From assembly GCF_016125515.1 (NCBI RefSeq), contig NZ_WGLO01000007.1, positions 1 through 64,000 of the forward strand: a stretch of 64,000 nt of DNA. Direction: 5' to 3'. Positions 7,157 to 17,599 of this stretch are shown piece after piece. Positions within the stretch are counted from its first letter, which is position 1; each line of letters begins with the position of its first letter. Below the pieces are notes generated by a model. That model was not told where the DNA came from. It did not search any database and was given only the letters and a program-made list of their open reading frames with translations. The translations under genes were made by a program, and so were the position numbers. This DNA comes from Hyphomonas sp. (lineage in GTDB: Bacteria > Pseudomonadota > Alphaproteobacteria > Caulobacterales > Hyphomonadaceae).

Positions 7157-8185
7157 TTGTCGTCGACCCCGCCTTCCCGCTCCACCCCCTGGCAGACCGC
7201 TGATCGCGGCGCTGACGGGCTGGTGGCCGCCAGCTGGCTTGCCGTGGTCGGGCTGGCCTTGCTGTTGCTGCGCCCGGCCGCAACGCCGGCGCCCCAACCT
7301 GAAACAGCTCCGCCTGCCGTAGCCGTTGCGGCCGCCGCTAAGCCGGCCGGCCCGGATTTTTATCCCTGGGTCCGCCCCGGAACGGTGCGCCCGGTTGAGC
7401 CCACAGCCTCAGGCGCGACGACCGCGCCCGTCTGGGTGCCGCCCGAACGCCCGCGCGACGGGGGTTTCTACACAAGACTGGCATCGCCGCTCGGCGACGC
7501 GATCTTCAACGCGTCCAACCATGGCAATGCGGACAGCTTCTATGGCGGCGACTGGGTGCCCGAAAACATCGCCAGCCGCGCTGGCGGCGCCTTCCTGGAA
7601 GTGCGCCGGCTGGCCGGGGCCGCGCTGCCTTACAGCGCTGCCGAGATGCAATCGCGCAAGAAGTACAGCTATGGCCGCTACGAAGCGATCATCCAGCCCG
7701 CGTCGGGTTCAGGCCTGGTCACGGCCTTCTTCACCTATACCGGCCCCTGGTTCGGCGATCCGCATGACGAGATCGACATCGAATTCCTCGGCAAGGACCT
7801 GACCAAGGTTCACTTCAACTATTTCCGGAACGGCAAAAGCATCCAGCCGGCGACCTTCGACCTGCCCTTCGATGCCGGCGAAGCGCCGCACCTTTACGCC
7901 TTCGACTGGCGTCCTGACGGCATCACCTGGTACATCGACGGCGTGCCCTTTTATGCCACCGTGCCGGACGATCCGGCGATCCCGGTGTCGGCCGGCAAGG
8001 TCATGTTCAGCGCCTGGACCGGCAAACCGTCGATGGCAGGCTGGCACGGCCAAGCCAGCTTCCGCGACGGATCAGGCGCGCAGTTCAACTGCGTGTCATT
8101 CACGCCGATGGGCCACGATACGCCCCGCTGCAGCGACACTTACGTCAAGCCGGCGACCAAGCCTGCCGCCCAGCCGGGGCGCTGA
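7157..8185 (+). CDS. Membrane-anchored glycoside hydrolase family 16 protein
   Basis: The 342-residue protein has an N-terminal membrane segment (about 23-41, WLAVVGLALLLL), a Pro/Ala-rich linker to about 100, and a GH16 beta-jelly-roll domain. The catalytic motif E-I-D-I-E-F (in HDEIDIEFLG, about residue 208) has both the nucleophile and acid/base Glu. GH16 enzymes act on beta-1,3/1,4-glucans or galactans; exact substrate unclear. No ATG is suitable, so I used the TTG at 7157, preceded by AGGA. A CtrA-like site lies just upstream. The protein would face the periplasm and may act on envelope or capsule polysaccharide. Confidence 0.85.
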   Translation: MSSTPPSRSTPWQTADRGADGLVAASWLAVVGLALLLLRPAATPAPQPETAPPAVAVAAAAKPAGPDFYPWVRPGTVRPVEPTASGATTAPVWVPPERPRDGGFYTRLASPLGDAIFNASNHGNADSFYGGDWVPENIASRAGGAFLEVRRLAGAALPYSAAEMQSRKKYSYGRYEAIIQPASGSGLVTAFFTYTGPWFGDPHDEIDIEFLGKDLTKVHFNYFRNGKSIQPATFDLPFDAGEAPHLYAFDWRPDGITWYIDGVPFYATVPDDPAIPVSAGKVMFSAWTGKPSMAGWHGQASFRDGSGAQFNCVSFTPMGHDTPRCSDTYVKPATKPAAQPGR

Positions 8186-8515
8186 TCAGCCCTTGATATC
8201 CTTGGTGATCTGCTCGCGGGCGATCGGGGTCAGGCGCGCGAGCTGCTCCTCGATGGCCGGAGCGGTCTGCTGGACGCCGGCCGCGCTCAGGTCGGCCAGG
8301 ACCTTGCGGATCACGTCGCCGTCGCCGGCTTCCTCGAGATCGGCGATCACCACCGTCTTGGCGTAGGCTTCGGCGGCTGTGGCATCGAGCCCCATCAGTT
8401 CGGCGGCCCAGAGGCCGAGCAGCTTGTTGCGCCGGGCTGCGACCTTGAACTGGGTTTCCTGGTCCAGGGCGTAACGGGCTTCCTCGGCGCGTTCACGATC
8501 ATCAAATGAGCTCAT
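8186..8515 (-). CDS. F1-ATPase inhibitor zeta subunit (DUF1476)
   Basis: This 109-residue protein starts MSSFDDRERAEEARYALDQE, the conserved N-terminus of the alphaproteobacterial zeta subunit. In Paracoccus, zeta inserts its N-terminal helix into F1 and blocks ATP hydrolysis. The four-helix body (FKVAARRNKLLGLWAAELMG, then AYAKTVVIADLEE) is intact. The start at 8515 has AAGGG upstream; the frame is open far beyond, but that part is antisense to purC. The divergent arrangement with purC is conserved in alphaproteobacteria. Confidence 0.92.
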   Translation of the reverse strand: MSSFDDRERAEEARYALDQETQFKVAARRNKLLGLWAAELMGLDATAAEAYAKTVVIADLEEAGDGDVIRKVLADLSAAGVQQTAPAIEEQLARLTPIAREQITKDIKG

Positions 8516-8695
8516 GGAGGTACCCTTTTCTGCGGCAGGAGTTCTGGTTTCCGGGGTCATATAGGTCGTGCGGGCGCATGTTCGCAATAATTGTTTCTGC
8601 CTCCGACTTGGCGTAACAGTCGCGCCTTCAGGGACGCAGCCCGGTGATTCCGCCGGAACAAGACGTCCCAGGCACTGCAGGAAGGGCCGGATAGA

Positions 8696-9468
<773 letters not shown>

Positions 9469-9472
<4 letters not shown>

Positions 9473-9714
9473 AAGCCGTCGTTCACGTCTCCCTGAAGTC
9501 CGGCGTTCTGGACCCGCAAGGCAAGGCTGTCGCCGACACGCTGGCCCGCATGGGCTATGGCGAGGTTGAGGCGGCGCGCGTCGGCAAGGTGATCGAGCTG
9601 GAACTCGATGACGGCCTCGCCAAAGCCGACGCTGAAAAGCGCGTCAAGGAAATGTGCGAGAAGCTGCTCGCCAATACCGTCATCGAAAGCTACCGGATCG
9701 ACTTGCTCGCCTGA
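9469..9714 (+). CDS. purS: Phosphoribosylformylglycinamidine synthase subunit PurS
   Basis: This 81-residue subunit ([20 protein letters not shown]...TLARMGY) bridges PurL and PurQ in the FGAM synthase complex, which uses separate subunits in alphaproteobacteria. The pattern [13 protein letters not shown] and C-terminal [15 protein letters not shown] are typical. The start overlaps the purC stop. A strong terminator at 9741-9767 follows, so purC-purS forms a two-gene unit and the purQ and purL partners must lie elsewhere. Confidence 0.96.
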
Positions 9715-9740
9715 GGTGGAGCGCCCTTGCAGACCGGACA

Positions 9741-9767
9741 AAACGCGCCGCCCGCCGGCGCGTTTTT
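9741..9767 (+). terminator. Rho-independent terminator after purCS
   Basis: A perfect 10-bp stem (9741-9750 with 9756-9765), a 5-nt loop and a run of five T (9763-9767) follow the purS stop by 26 bp. Confidence 0.9.
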
Positions 9768-9812
9768 CATTTCTGGCGCACCTGCGCGCGGAACATGGTT
9801 TCCCGGCTGTTC

Positions 9813-9846
9813 AATATTTCACCAGATTAGTGAGCGAATATTCACT
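9813..9846 (+). promoter_or_regulatory. Putative TetR operator
   Basis: Upstream of the TetR gene, AGTGA (9829-9833) and TCACT (9842-9846) form an inverted repeat around an AT-rich core. A near-copy of the right half (AATATTTCAC, 9813-9822) lies 25 bp to the left. TetR proteins usually autoregulate through such sites. The arms are short, so this remains tentative. Confidence 0.4.
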
Positions 9847-9901
9847 TGCAAACGCCGGGTCGGGCTGGTATGCTCTTCCCATCAGGATCGGAGAACCCCG
9901 A

Positions 9902-10513
9902 ATGGCCCGCCCCGCATCGACCCAGCCCAAAGCGCCCGAACCGAAGCAGCGCGCCCGAAACGCGAAGCCGAAGATCGAGCGCGCGGCGCTGAAACTGTTC
10001 ATCCATGAAGGCGTCGATGCCGCCACCACACGCGAGATCGCCGACAAGGCCGGCGTGTCAGAAGGTGCGCTGTATCGCCACTACAAGGGCAAGGATGAGC
10101 TTGCCCTGTCGCTGTTCATGGCCACTCACCAGCGGCTGTCGCAATTGCTGACCGAAGCGCTGTCCGGAACCGGCAAGCTGGAAGACAAAGTGCTCGCAGC
10201 CGTCACCGCGTACTGCAAGCTGGCGGACGAGGACTTCCTTCTCTTTTCCTTCCATCTCGTTTCGCTGAACCGGTACCTGCCTTACGACAAGCGCCGCGAA
10301 GACGATCCTGTCTCGGTGACAGAACGGATCATCGGCGGCCTGATGGCGGCCGGTACGATCCCGAAGGGTGATCCGGCGCTGAAGGCAGCGATGGCGCTCG
10401 GCGTCGTGATGCAGGCGGGGCAGAACAAGATCTACAACCGCCTGCCCGGCCCGCTGTCACAGCACGCGCCGGCCATGGCCCGAGCCATCATCGCTGTCCT
10501 CAAATCCAACTGA
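9902..10513 (+). CDS. TetR/AcrR-family transcriptional regulator
   Basis: The 203-residue protein has a basic N-terminus and a TetR HTH at about residues 22-68 (KIERAALKLFIHEGVDAATT, EIADKAGVSEGALYRHYKGKDEL). The C-terminal half is helical and forms the ligand and dimer domain. I used the ATG at 9902 with GGAG upstream; the frame is open further back through purS. plsC follows after 25 bp on the same strand, so the regulator may control phospholipid acyl-chain metabolism, which is an inference from position. Confidence 0.88.
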   Translation: MARPASTQPKAPEPKQRARNAKPKIERAALKLFIHEGVDAATTREIADKAGVSEGALYRHYKGKDELALSLFMATHQRLSQLLTEALSGTGKLEDKVLAAVTAYCKLADEDFLLFSFHLVSLNRYLPYDKRREDDPVSVTERIIGGLMAAGTIPKGDPALKAAMALGVVMQAGQNKIYNRLPGPLSQHAPAMARAIIAVLKSN

Positions 10514-10538
10514 TCCTTCGTCTACGGAGTATCCCCCC

Positions 10539-11345
10539 ATGCGCGGCGCCCTGTTCCAGCTGGCCTATTGGCTGCTCTCGGTTCTCTATGTGCTCGTCTC
10601 GTTGCCCTTCCTCGCCTGGCCGGGGCATGGGCCGGTGCGCGCCATTATCAGGAGCTACACGCGTGCCATGAACTGGGCGCTGCGCCTGATCGCCGGCGTC
10701 AAGAAGGACGTGCGCGGGCGGCAGAACCTGCCGGACGGCGCCTTCGTGATTGCGTCGAAACACCAGAGCTGGGGGGACGGCTTCCTGGTCTATCCGGAAG
10801 TGTCGAACCTCGCCTTCGTCACGGGCGATCACCTGGAGCGTTTTCCGCTCGTCTCCGGCATCCTCAAGAAGCTCGGCGCCATCGTCATCGACACCTGCGG
10901 CGGCGGCGAGAAGAAGGCATCTTCGCTCGCCAACGGCATGCAGAAGGCAAAGGATGATGGTCGCCGTGTACTGATCTATCCGGAAGGGCACCTGGCCCCG
11001 ATCGGCTACCATTTCCGATATAAGTCCGGCGTCTGGCACATGGCCGAGGCGATGGGCGTGCCCGTCGTGCCGGTGGCCACCAATATCGGTGTATTCTGGC
11101 AGCAGCAGGAAGCGCCGAAGCGGACCGGCAAGGCGATCATCGAGTTCCTCGAACCGATCCCGCCCGGCCTTCCCAAGGACGAGTTCATAGCCCGCCTGAC
11201 GGAAGTGATCGAAGCACGCACGGCAGAACTCGTCGCCGAAGCCACCGGCGAACCGGTCCGCCGCGCCATCCTGATCCCCGATCCGCCGAACGGCTTCGAA
11301 GCCAAGCCAACCCCGGACGACCTGGCCGCTTACAGCAAGGCCTAG
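10539..11345 (+). CDS. plsC: 1-acyl-sn-glycerol-3-phosphate acyltransferase
   Basis: The 268-residue inner-membrane enzyme transfers a second acyl chain to lysophosphatidate. It has an N-terminal membrane segment (about 5-27), the catalytic HX4D motif in SKHQSWGD (about residues 72-79), and the glycerol-phosphate-binding motif YPEGHLAP, where many relatives have FPEGTRS. GGAG precedes the start. The stop codon overlaps the convergent DNA glycosylase gene by 4 bp. This could be a secondary paralogue given the EGH variant and TetR neighbour. Confidence 0.88.
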   Translation: MRGALFQLAYWLLSVLYVLVSLPFLAWPGHGPVRAIIRSYTRAMNWALRLIAGVKKDVRGRQNLPDGAFVIASKHQSWGDGFLVYPEVSNLAFVTGDHLERFPLVSGILKKLGAIVIDTCGGGEKKASSLANGMQKAKDDGRRVLIYPEGHLAPIGYHFRYKSGVWHMAEAMGVPVVPVATNIGVFWQQQEAPKRTGKAIIEFLEPIPPGLPKDEFIARLTEVIEARTAELVAEATGEPVRRAILIPDPPNGFEAKPTPDDLAAYSKA

Positions 11346-11830
11346 GGCAAGAGCGCCGCCTTCCAGAGCGCACACTTCATGCCGACGCTACGCGCCGCGT
11401 GAGCGGGACTGGTTGAAGGCAACGTCACGATTTCGGCCAAGGGTGGCCCCTGGCGGGCGGCGTGTTTCCGGAAGGCCGCTGCGGCCTTGCCGCCGTTCAG
11501 GCTGATGCGGCGGATAGAAGGATGGGCCCTGAAGAAGGCTGCAAAATCGTTTGGCACTTCCGAGCGGATGTTCGAATCGAGACTTCCCTCGCGCTCGCAG
11601 GCTTGCAGCACGTCCCACACCGCGACGCCGCTGGCCATAAGCCGGACTACACGCTCCGCATACGGCAGGTCCGGACCGGCGCCGAACAGCACGCCCATGA
11701 TGGGCCAGAAGGCATTTCGTGGATGGGCATAGTACTGGCCGGCCTCAAGGGAGGCGACGCCGGGCATACTGCCAAGGATGAGGATCTTCGCGTCCGGCGC
11801 CGAGATCGGCGCAAAGCTGCGGACGATCAT
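11342..11830 (-). CDS. Hypoxanthine-DNA glycosylase (UDG family 6-like)
   Basis: The 162-residue protein has the N-terminal signature ILGSMPGVASLEAGQYYAHP followed by RNAFWP, characteristic of DNA-deoxyinosine glycosylases of the uracil-DNA-glycosylase superfamily. The C-terminal LPSTSPAHA resembles the DNA-intercalating loop. It would remove hypoxanthine formed by adenine deamination. It overlaps the end of sufA by ATGA (11827-11830), so it is translated as the last gene of the suf operon although it needs no Fe-S cluster as far as known. Confidence 0.85.
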   Translation of the reverse strand: MIVRSFAPISAPDAKILILGSMPGVASLEAGQYYAHPRNAFWPIMGVLFGAGPDLPYAERVVRLMASGVAVWDVLQACEREGSLDSNIRSEVPNDFAAFFRAHPSIRRISLNGGKAAAAFRKHAARQGPPLAEIVTLPSTSPAHAARSVGMKCALWKAALLP

Positions 11831-12186
11831 TCTGCCGCGGCAGGAACGATCGTGACACTCTCGCCGCAGCCGCAGGCGTCGGTCTGGTTCGGGTTCCGGA
11901 ACACGAATTTCTCGTGCAGCGGCGTCATTTCGTAGTCGACTTCGCTGCCGAGCAGGAACAGCACGGCTTTCGCGTCGATCAGGATGGTCACGCCATTATC
12001 CTCGACCACTTCGTCCAGCGGCTCGGGGCCGGCGGCATAGTCCATGACATATTCCATGCCCGCGCAGCCGCCATTCTTCACGCCGACGCGCAGAAAGCCC
12101 AGGCCGCGCTCATCCATGATCTCCCGCACGCGCGCCGCAGCAGCGTCGGAGAGTTTCACGGGTTTCGGGCGGGGACGTCTGGCCAT
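11827..12186 (-). CDS. sufA: Fe-S assembly A-type carrier (SufA/ErpA-like)
   Basis: This 119-residue A-type carrier accepts Fe-S clusters from SufBCD and passes them to target proteins. The three conserved cysteines are present: NGGCAGMEY and ACGCGES (CxC near the C-terminus). The N-terminal MARRPRPKPVKLSDAAAARV leads into the HesB-like fold. It follows sufT by 35 bp and overlaps the glycosylase gene. SufA, ErpA and IscA cannot be separated by sequence alone; operon position favours SufA. Confidence 0.92.
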   Translation of the reverse strand: MARRPRPKPVKLSDAAAARVREIMDERGLGFLRVGVKNGGCAGMEYVMDYAAGPEPLDEVVEDNGVTILIDAKAVLFLLGSEVDYEMTPLHEKFVFRNPNQTDACGCGESVTIVPAAAE

Positions 12187-12221
12187 GGTCTTAAGATGGG
12201 GGCTCGGGCCCTCTCCTTCAA

Positions 12222-12605
12222 TCAGAGCATGTTCAGCGCGAGGCGCGCTTCGTCGGACATGCGGGCGGGCGTCCAGGGCGGATCGAAGGTGAGGCGCACC
12301 TCGACATCGTTCACGCCCTCAACCGATTTGGCGGCATTTTCGACCCAGCCCGGCATGTCGCCGGCTACCGGGCAGCCGGGCGCGGTCAGCGTCATCTCGA
12401 TATCGACCTTGCGGTCATCATCGATATCGACCTTGTAGATCAGGCCCAACTCGTAGATGTCGACCGGGATTTCGGGGTCGAACACTGTCTTGAACGCTGC
12501 AATCAGCTCATCCGTCATCCGGTCGAGCTCTTCCTGGGGAATCGCCGACTCTGCGGGCGATTCCGCCGCATTCATCGTGTCCCGGGACGCAAGATCATCT
12601 GCCAT
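12222..12605 (-). CDS. sufT: SUF-associated DUF59/MIP18-family protein SufT
   Basis: The 127-residue protein is a DUF59 (Paad-like) domain with DPEIPVDIYELGLIY and the conserved Cys in LTAPGCPVAGDMP. SufT proteins help mature Fe-S enzymes under high demand. The first 35 residues are acidic and probably flexible. The gene starts 8 bp after sufS stops, and sufA follows, the usual order in alphaproteobacteria. Confidence 0.9.
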   Translation of the reverse strand: MADDLASRDTMNAAESPAESAIPQEELDRMTDELIAAFKTVFDPEIPVDIYELGLIYKVDIDDDRKVDIEMTLTAPGCPVAGDMPGWVENAAKSVEGVNDVEVRLTFDPPWTPARMSDEARLALNML

Positions 12606-12613
12606 ATGGCTTC

Positions 12614-13837
12614 CTATACCAGCATTTTCCGCGCCTTGGCGAGCGCTTCGGCGAAGGCATCGACCTCCGCTGACGTATTATATAGGGCAAAGCTGGCCCG
12701 GGCCGTAGCCGTGACACCCAGATGCTGCATCAGGGGCTGCGCGCAGTGATGGCCGGCGCGGACCGCCACGCCGTACCGGTCGAGCAATTGGGCGATGTCG
12801 TGCGGGTGGGCGCCCTCGAGGCTGAATGACAATACAGCGCCCTTGCCCGGCGCTTCGCCGTGCACCGTAAGGCCATTGATGCCCCGCAGCGCCTCACGCG
12901 CGCGGGCATAGAGGGTATGTTCGTGGGCCGCCACTTCGGCGGGATCAAATTCGCCCATCCAGCGCAGCGCCGCACCCAAGCCGACCGCTTCGAGGATCGG
13001 CGGCGTGCCGGCTTCGAACTTGTGCGGGGCGGTATTGTAGGTGACGCGGTCCATGGCGACGATTTCGATCATCTCCCCGCCGCCCTGATAGGGCCGGGCG
13101 CGGTCCAGCGCTTCGGCGGTGCCATACAGCGCGCCGATACCGGTCGGCCCGTAAACCTTGTGGCCAGTGAACACATACCAGTCACAGCCCAGCGCCTGCA
13201 CATCGACCTTCATGTGGACGGCCGCCTGACTTCCATCGACGAGGATTTCAGCGCCCGCTGCGTGAGCCAGATTCGTGATCGCAGCAATATCCGTCACCGT
13301 GCCCAGCACGTTGCTCATCTGCGTGATGGCGACCATCTTCGTCTTCGGGCCGATCGCGGCGGCCATCGCGTCCATGTCCAACGCGCCGTCTTCGGTGAGA
13401 CCTACCCAGCGCAACACGGCCCCGTGGCGCTCGCGCAGGAAGTGCCAGGGCACAATGTTGGAATGATGCTCCATGATCGACAGCACGATCTCGTCGCCCG
13501 GCTGGATCCGGCCAGCCAGCGCCGAGGCAACCAGGTTGATACCTTCAGTCGAACCTTTGGTAAAGACAATATTGTCCGTAGACGGCGCATTGAGGAAGGC
13601 GCGGACGGTCCCGCGCGCAGCCTCGAAGGCTGCCGTTGCCTCATTGGCCAGCGTGTGCAGGCCCCGGTGGACATTGGCATAGGCAGTGCGGGCCTGTTTT
13701 GCCATCGCATCTATCACCGCATCCGGCTTTTGCGCGCTGGCGGCATTGTCGAGATAGACCAGCGGATACCCGTTCACATCCCGGGCGAGGATCGGAAATT
13801 CGGCGCGGATGGAGGCGAGGTCGAAATTACGAGACAT
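12614..13837 (-). CDS. sufS: Cysteine desulfurase SufS (group II)
   Basis: The 407-residue PLP enzyme releases sulfur from cysteine for SufBCD. Visible: the N-terminal pattern RAEFPILARDVNGYPLVYLD; HHSN in IMEHHSNIVPW; the PLP lysine in FTGHKVYGPTG; and the catalytic Cys in VRAGHHCAQPLM. The start at 13837 is within the last codons of sufD, an 11-bp overlap, so translation is coupled. This is the second cysteine desulfurase of the operon. No sufE or sufU is in the window. Confidence 0.95.
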   Translation of the reverse strand: MSRNFDLASIRAEFPILARDVNGYPLVYLDNAASAQKPDAVIDAMAKQARTAYANVHRGLHTLANEATAAFEAARGTVRAFLNAPSTDNIVFTKGSTEGINLVASALAGRIQPGDEIVLSIMEHHSNIVPWHFLRERHGAVLRWVGLTEDGALDMDAMAAAIGPKTKMVAITQMSNVLGTVTDIAAITNLAHAAGAEILVDGSQAAVHMKVDVQALGCDWYVFTGHKVYGPTGIGALYGTAEALDRARPYQGGGEMIEIVAMDRVTYNTAPHKFEAGTPPILEAVGLGAALRWMGEFDPAEVAAHEHTLYARAREALRGINGLTVHGEAPGKGAVLSFSLEGAHPHDIAQLLDRYGVAVRAGHHCAQPLMQHLGVTATARASFALYNTSAEVDAFAEALAKARKMLV

Positions 13838-15038
13838 GGCTGAGCCAGGCCTGCGCTTCATGGCGCAGGACCTCCTCAAGCTCGCCGGCGCCTTCGAGCG
13901 CTTCGGCGATGAATGCTTCGGTCAGCATTGCGCGCGCCTGTGCGAGCGGGATGCCACGCTGACGCAGGTAGAACAGCTGCGCCCCATCGAGCGCGCCAGA
14001 CGTATTTCCGTGCGCACACTGAACGTCATCCGCAAGAATCTCGAGTTCGGGCTTCGCGAACACTTCGGCGCCCTCTTCCAGCAGCAGCGCATTGTGCTGC
14101 ATCGAGGCATCGGTTTGCTGGCCCGACGTGCGCGGCACGAGGAACTTGCCCTGGAAGACGCCGCGCCCGCCAGCCAGCACCGCGCCCTTGGTGGCCTGCC
14201 GGGTCGTGCACGCCGGCGCGCCGTGGCGCACATGCGTGGTAATGTCAGCATGCCGGCCGGCGCCTGCGAGATAGGCGGCATTGAGCGTCGCCTTCGAGCC
14301 CGTCTCACGGTGCACCAGGCGCGATTCGATCCGCGCGATCCGGGCACCGAGCGCCAGAACCGTTTGCACGCTTTCGGCGCCTTCGTCCTGTTCGATCAAG
14401 GCGGTGACGGCCTGCGCTTCATCTGCGCCGCCCGCCTGATAGAGCGTACGGTGAAGGTGCGCGCCCTTGTTGAGGGTAAACTCGACCAGCGCGGTGGAGA
14501 AGGCCGCCCCGCCCAGATGGCTCTCGGAGACATGAAGCTGCGCCCCCGGACGAAGCAGGAAAACCACGCGCGCGGCGTTGATCGCGCCTGGCCCCTGGAA
14601 AACCATATGCAGATGCACCGCTGCGCCAGCGCTGACATCCACAAGCACAGTGCCGGACAGGGCCGCAGCCAGCGCCCCCAGCGGGGCCTCTTCCGCCCCG
14701 CCCATGGCCTGCACGTCCTCCTTGGCTAAAAGGCGCAGGCCCGCCGGCAGCGACGCCGGCGCAACGAAACCTGCCGGCGTGAACCGCAACGTGGAGACGC
14801 CATCGCGGGCGAGTGGGTCGCGCGCGGGCGGCGCCTTCGGCGTATCGAGCTGGCCGACGGCCGTCTTGAAATCGCTCCAGCGCCAATTCTCGGCGCGCCG
14901 CCCCGGCAGGCCCGTCTGCGCGAAGGCCTCGAACAGCCGCTCGCGCCGCGCGTCGGCCTTCAGGGCCGCATAGCGCGCGACGAGTTCCAGTTCGGCAACC
15001 GTCGGATTCCGGATCAGATCCTTGAGGGCGGTACTCAC
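13827..15038 (-). CDS. sufD: Fe-S assembly scaffold subunit SufD
   Basis: The 403-residue beta-helix protein pairs with SufB in the SufBC2D scaffold. The C-terminal part carries the SufBD core pattern (VQCAHGNTSGALDGAQLFYLRQRGIP...AFIAEAL). The N-terminus is helical and includes GRRAENWRWSDF. The cluster-relevant His near the QCAHGNT motif is present. It overlaps sufC by ATGA (15035-15038) and sufS by 11 bp. Confidence 0.95.
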   Translation of the reverse strand: MSTALKDLIRNPTVAELELVARYAALKADARRERLFEAFAQTGLPGRRAENWRWSDFKTAVGQLDTPKAPPARDPLARDGVSTLRFTPAGFVAPASLPAGLRLLAKEDVQAMGGAEEAPLGALAAALSGTVLVDVSAGAAVHLHMVFQGPGAINAARVVFLLRPGAQLHVSESHLGGAAFSTALVEFTLNKGAHLHRTLYQAGGADEAQAVTALIEQDEGAESVQTVLALGARIARIESRLVHRETGSKATLNAAYLAGAGRHADITTHVRHGAPACTTRQATKGAVLAGGRGVFQGKFLVPRTSGQQTDASMQHNALLLEEGAEVFAKPELEILADDVQCAHGNTSGALDGAQLFYLRQRGIPLAQARAMLTEAFIAEALEGAGELEEVLRHEAQAWLSHVS

Positions 15039-15796
15039 ACGGCCTCCGCGAGCACGCCGTCATAGCCCTCGGCCTCAAGCCGGTGGGCGAGTTCCGGCCC
15101 GCCGGTCTTGATGATGCGGCCCTTGGCGAGCACGTGCACCTTGTCCGGTTTGATATAGTCGAGCAGGCGCTGGTAGTGCGTGATCACCAGCATGCCACGC
15201 TCCGGCGAGCGCAGGGCGTTGACGCCCTCGGCAACGGTCCGTAGCGCATCGATGTCGAGCCCGCTATCGGTCTCGTCCAGCACCATGAAGCGCGGCTCCA
15301 GCATCATCATCTGGTAGATTTCGAGGCGTTTCTTTTCGCCGCCGGAAAAGCCGACATTCACGGGCCGTTTCAGCATCTCGGGATCAAGGCTCAGCACCTT
15401 GGCGATCTCGCGGGACTTCTTGATGAACTCCGGCGCGGAGATTTCCGGCTCGCCGCGCGCCTTGCGCTGGGCGTTCATGGCAGTGCGCACGAAGGTCATC
15501 ACCGGCACACCGGGAATTTCGACCGGGTACTGGAATGACAGGAACATGCCCTTCGCCGCCCGCGCCTCAGGATCGAGGCTGAGCAGGTCTTCGCCGTTCA
15601 GCGTCGCTGTGCCGCCGGTGACTGTATAGCCTTCGCGTCCGGTCAGGACATAGGACAGCGTGGATTTACCCGCGCCGTTGGGGCCCATGATGGCGTGCAC
15701 TTCGCCGGTGGGCACCGACAGGGAGAGCCCATGGAGGATGGCGGTTGCCCCCTCCCCTTCGCCGACTGTGGCGGACAGATTTTCGATCTTCAACAT
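15035..15796 (-). CDS. sufC: Fe-S assembly ATPase SufC
   Basis: The 253-residue ABC-type ATPase powers cluster assembly on SufBD. Motifs: Walker A GPNGAGKST (about 38-46), signature NVGFSGGEKKRLEI, Walker B RFMVLDETDSGLD, and H-loop ITHYQRLLDY. All are intact. It lies between sufD (4-bp overlap) and a short intergenic piece containing a 25-codon ORF. Confidence 0.97.
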   Translation of the reverse strand: MLKIENLSATVGEGEGATAILHGLSLSVPTGEVHAIMGPNGAGKSTLSYVLTGREGYTVTGGTATLNGEDLLSLDPEARAAKGMFLSFQYPVEIPGVPVMTFVRTAMNAQRKARGEPEISAPEFIKKSREIAKVLSLDPEMLKRPVNVGFSGGEKKRLEIYQMMMLEPRFMVLDETDSGLDIDALRTVAEGVNALRSPERGMLVITHYQRLLDYIKPDKVHVLAKGRIIKTGGPELAHRLEAEGYDGVLAEAV

Positions 15797-15879
15797 GCCG
15801 GGGATTTAGGGCGCCCCGGCATGATTTGAAAGCACAAAGCGGCGTTATGCCCCGTGCGCTATGCGTGTTTCCCCGGATT

Positions 15880-15957
15880 TCAGGCGGCTGCGGCCATCAA
15901 CGGGGCCACAAACACCGTCGCGGCAATCACAGCGAGCGCGAGCAGATCTTTCCACAT
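15880..15957 (-). CDS. 25-residue single-span membrane microprotein in the suf operon (putative)
   Basis: Between sufB and sufC, an ATG at 15957 follows a strong Shine-Dalgarno (GGGAGGAC, four bases before the start). It encodes a 25-residue peptide: a short polar N-terminus (MWKDLL) followed by an Ala/Val-rich hydrophobic span of about 20 residues and a TGA stop. Composition and length fit a one-helix membrane protein. It lies in the same direction as the suf genes, 79 bp downstream of the sufB stop and 83 bp upstream of sufC. No known family is recognised. Homologues in related suf operons would be decisive. Confidence 0.5.
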   Translation of the reverse strand: MWKDLLALAVIAATVFVAPLMAAAA

Positions 15958-16036
15958 GGGGTCCTCCCGGACGGCTCGGAATGGCCGTTTCGGGGGAGAA
16001 CGCAGCAAGTTCCGTGCCTGTCAGGTGAGTGGCGCG

Positions 16037-17598
<1,562 letters not shown>

Positions 17599-17599
<1 letters not shown>

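Noticed and set aside
12860-13843. 327-codon plus-strand ORF
   Set aside because: Antisense to sufS; no start context and no recognisable domain.
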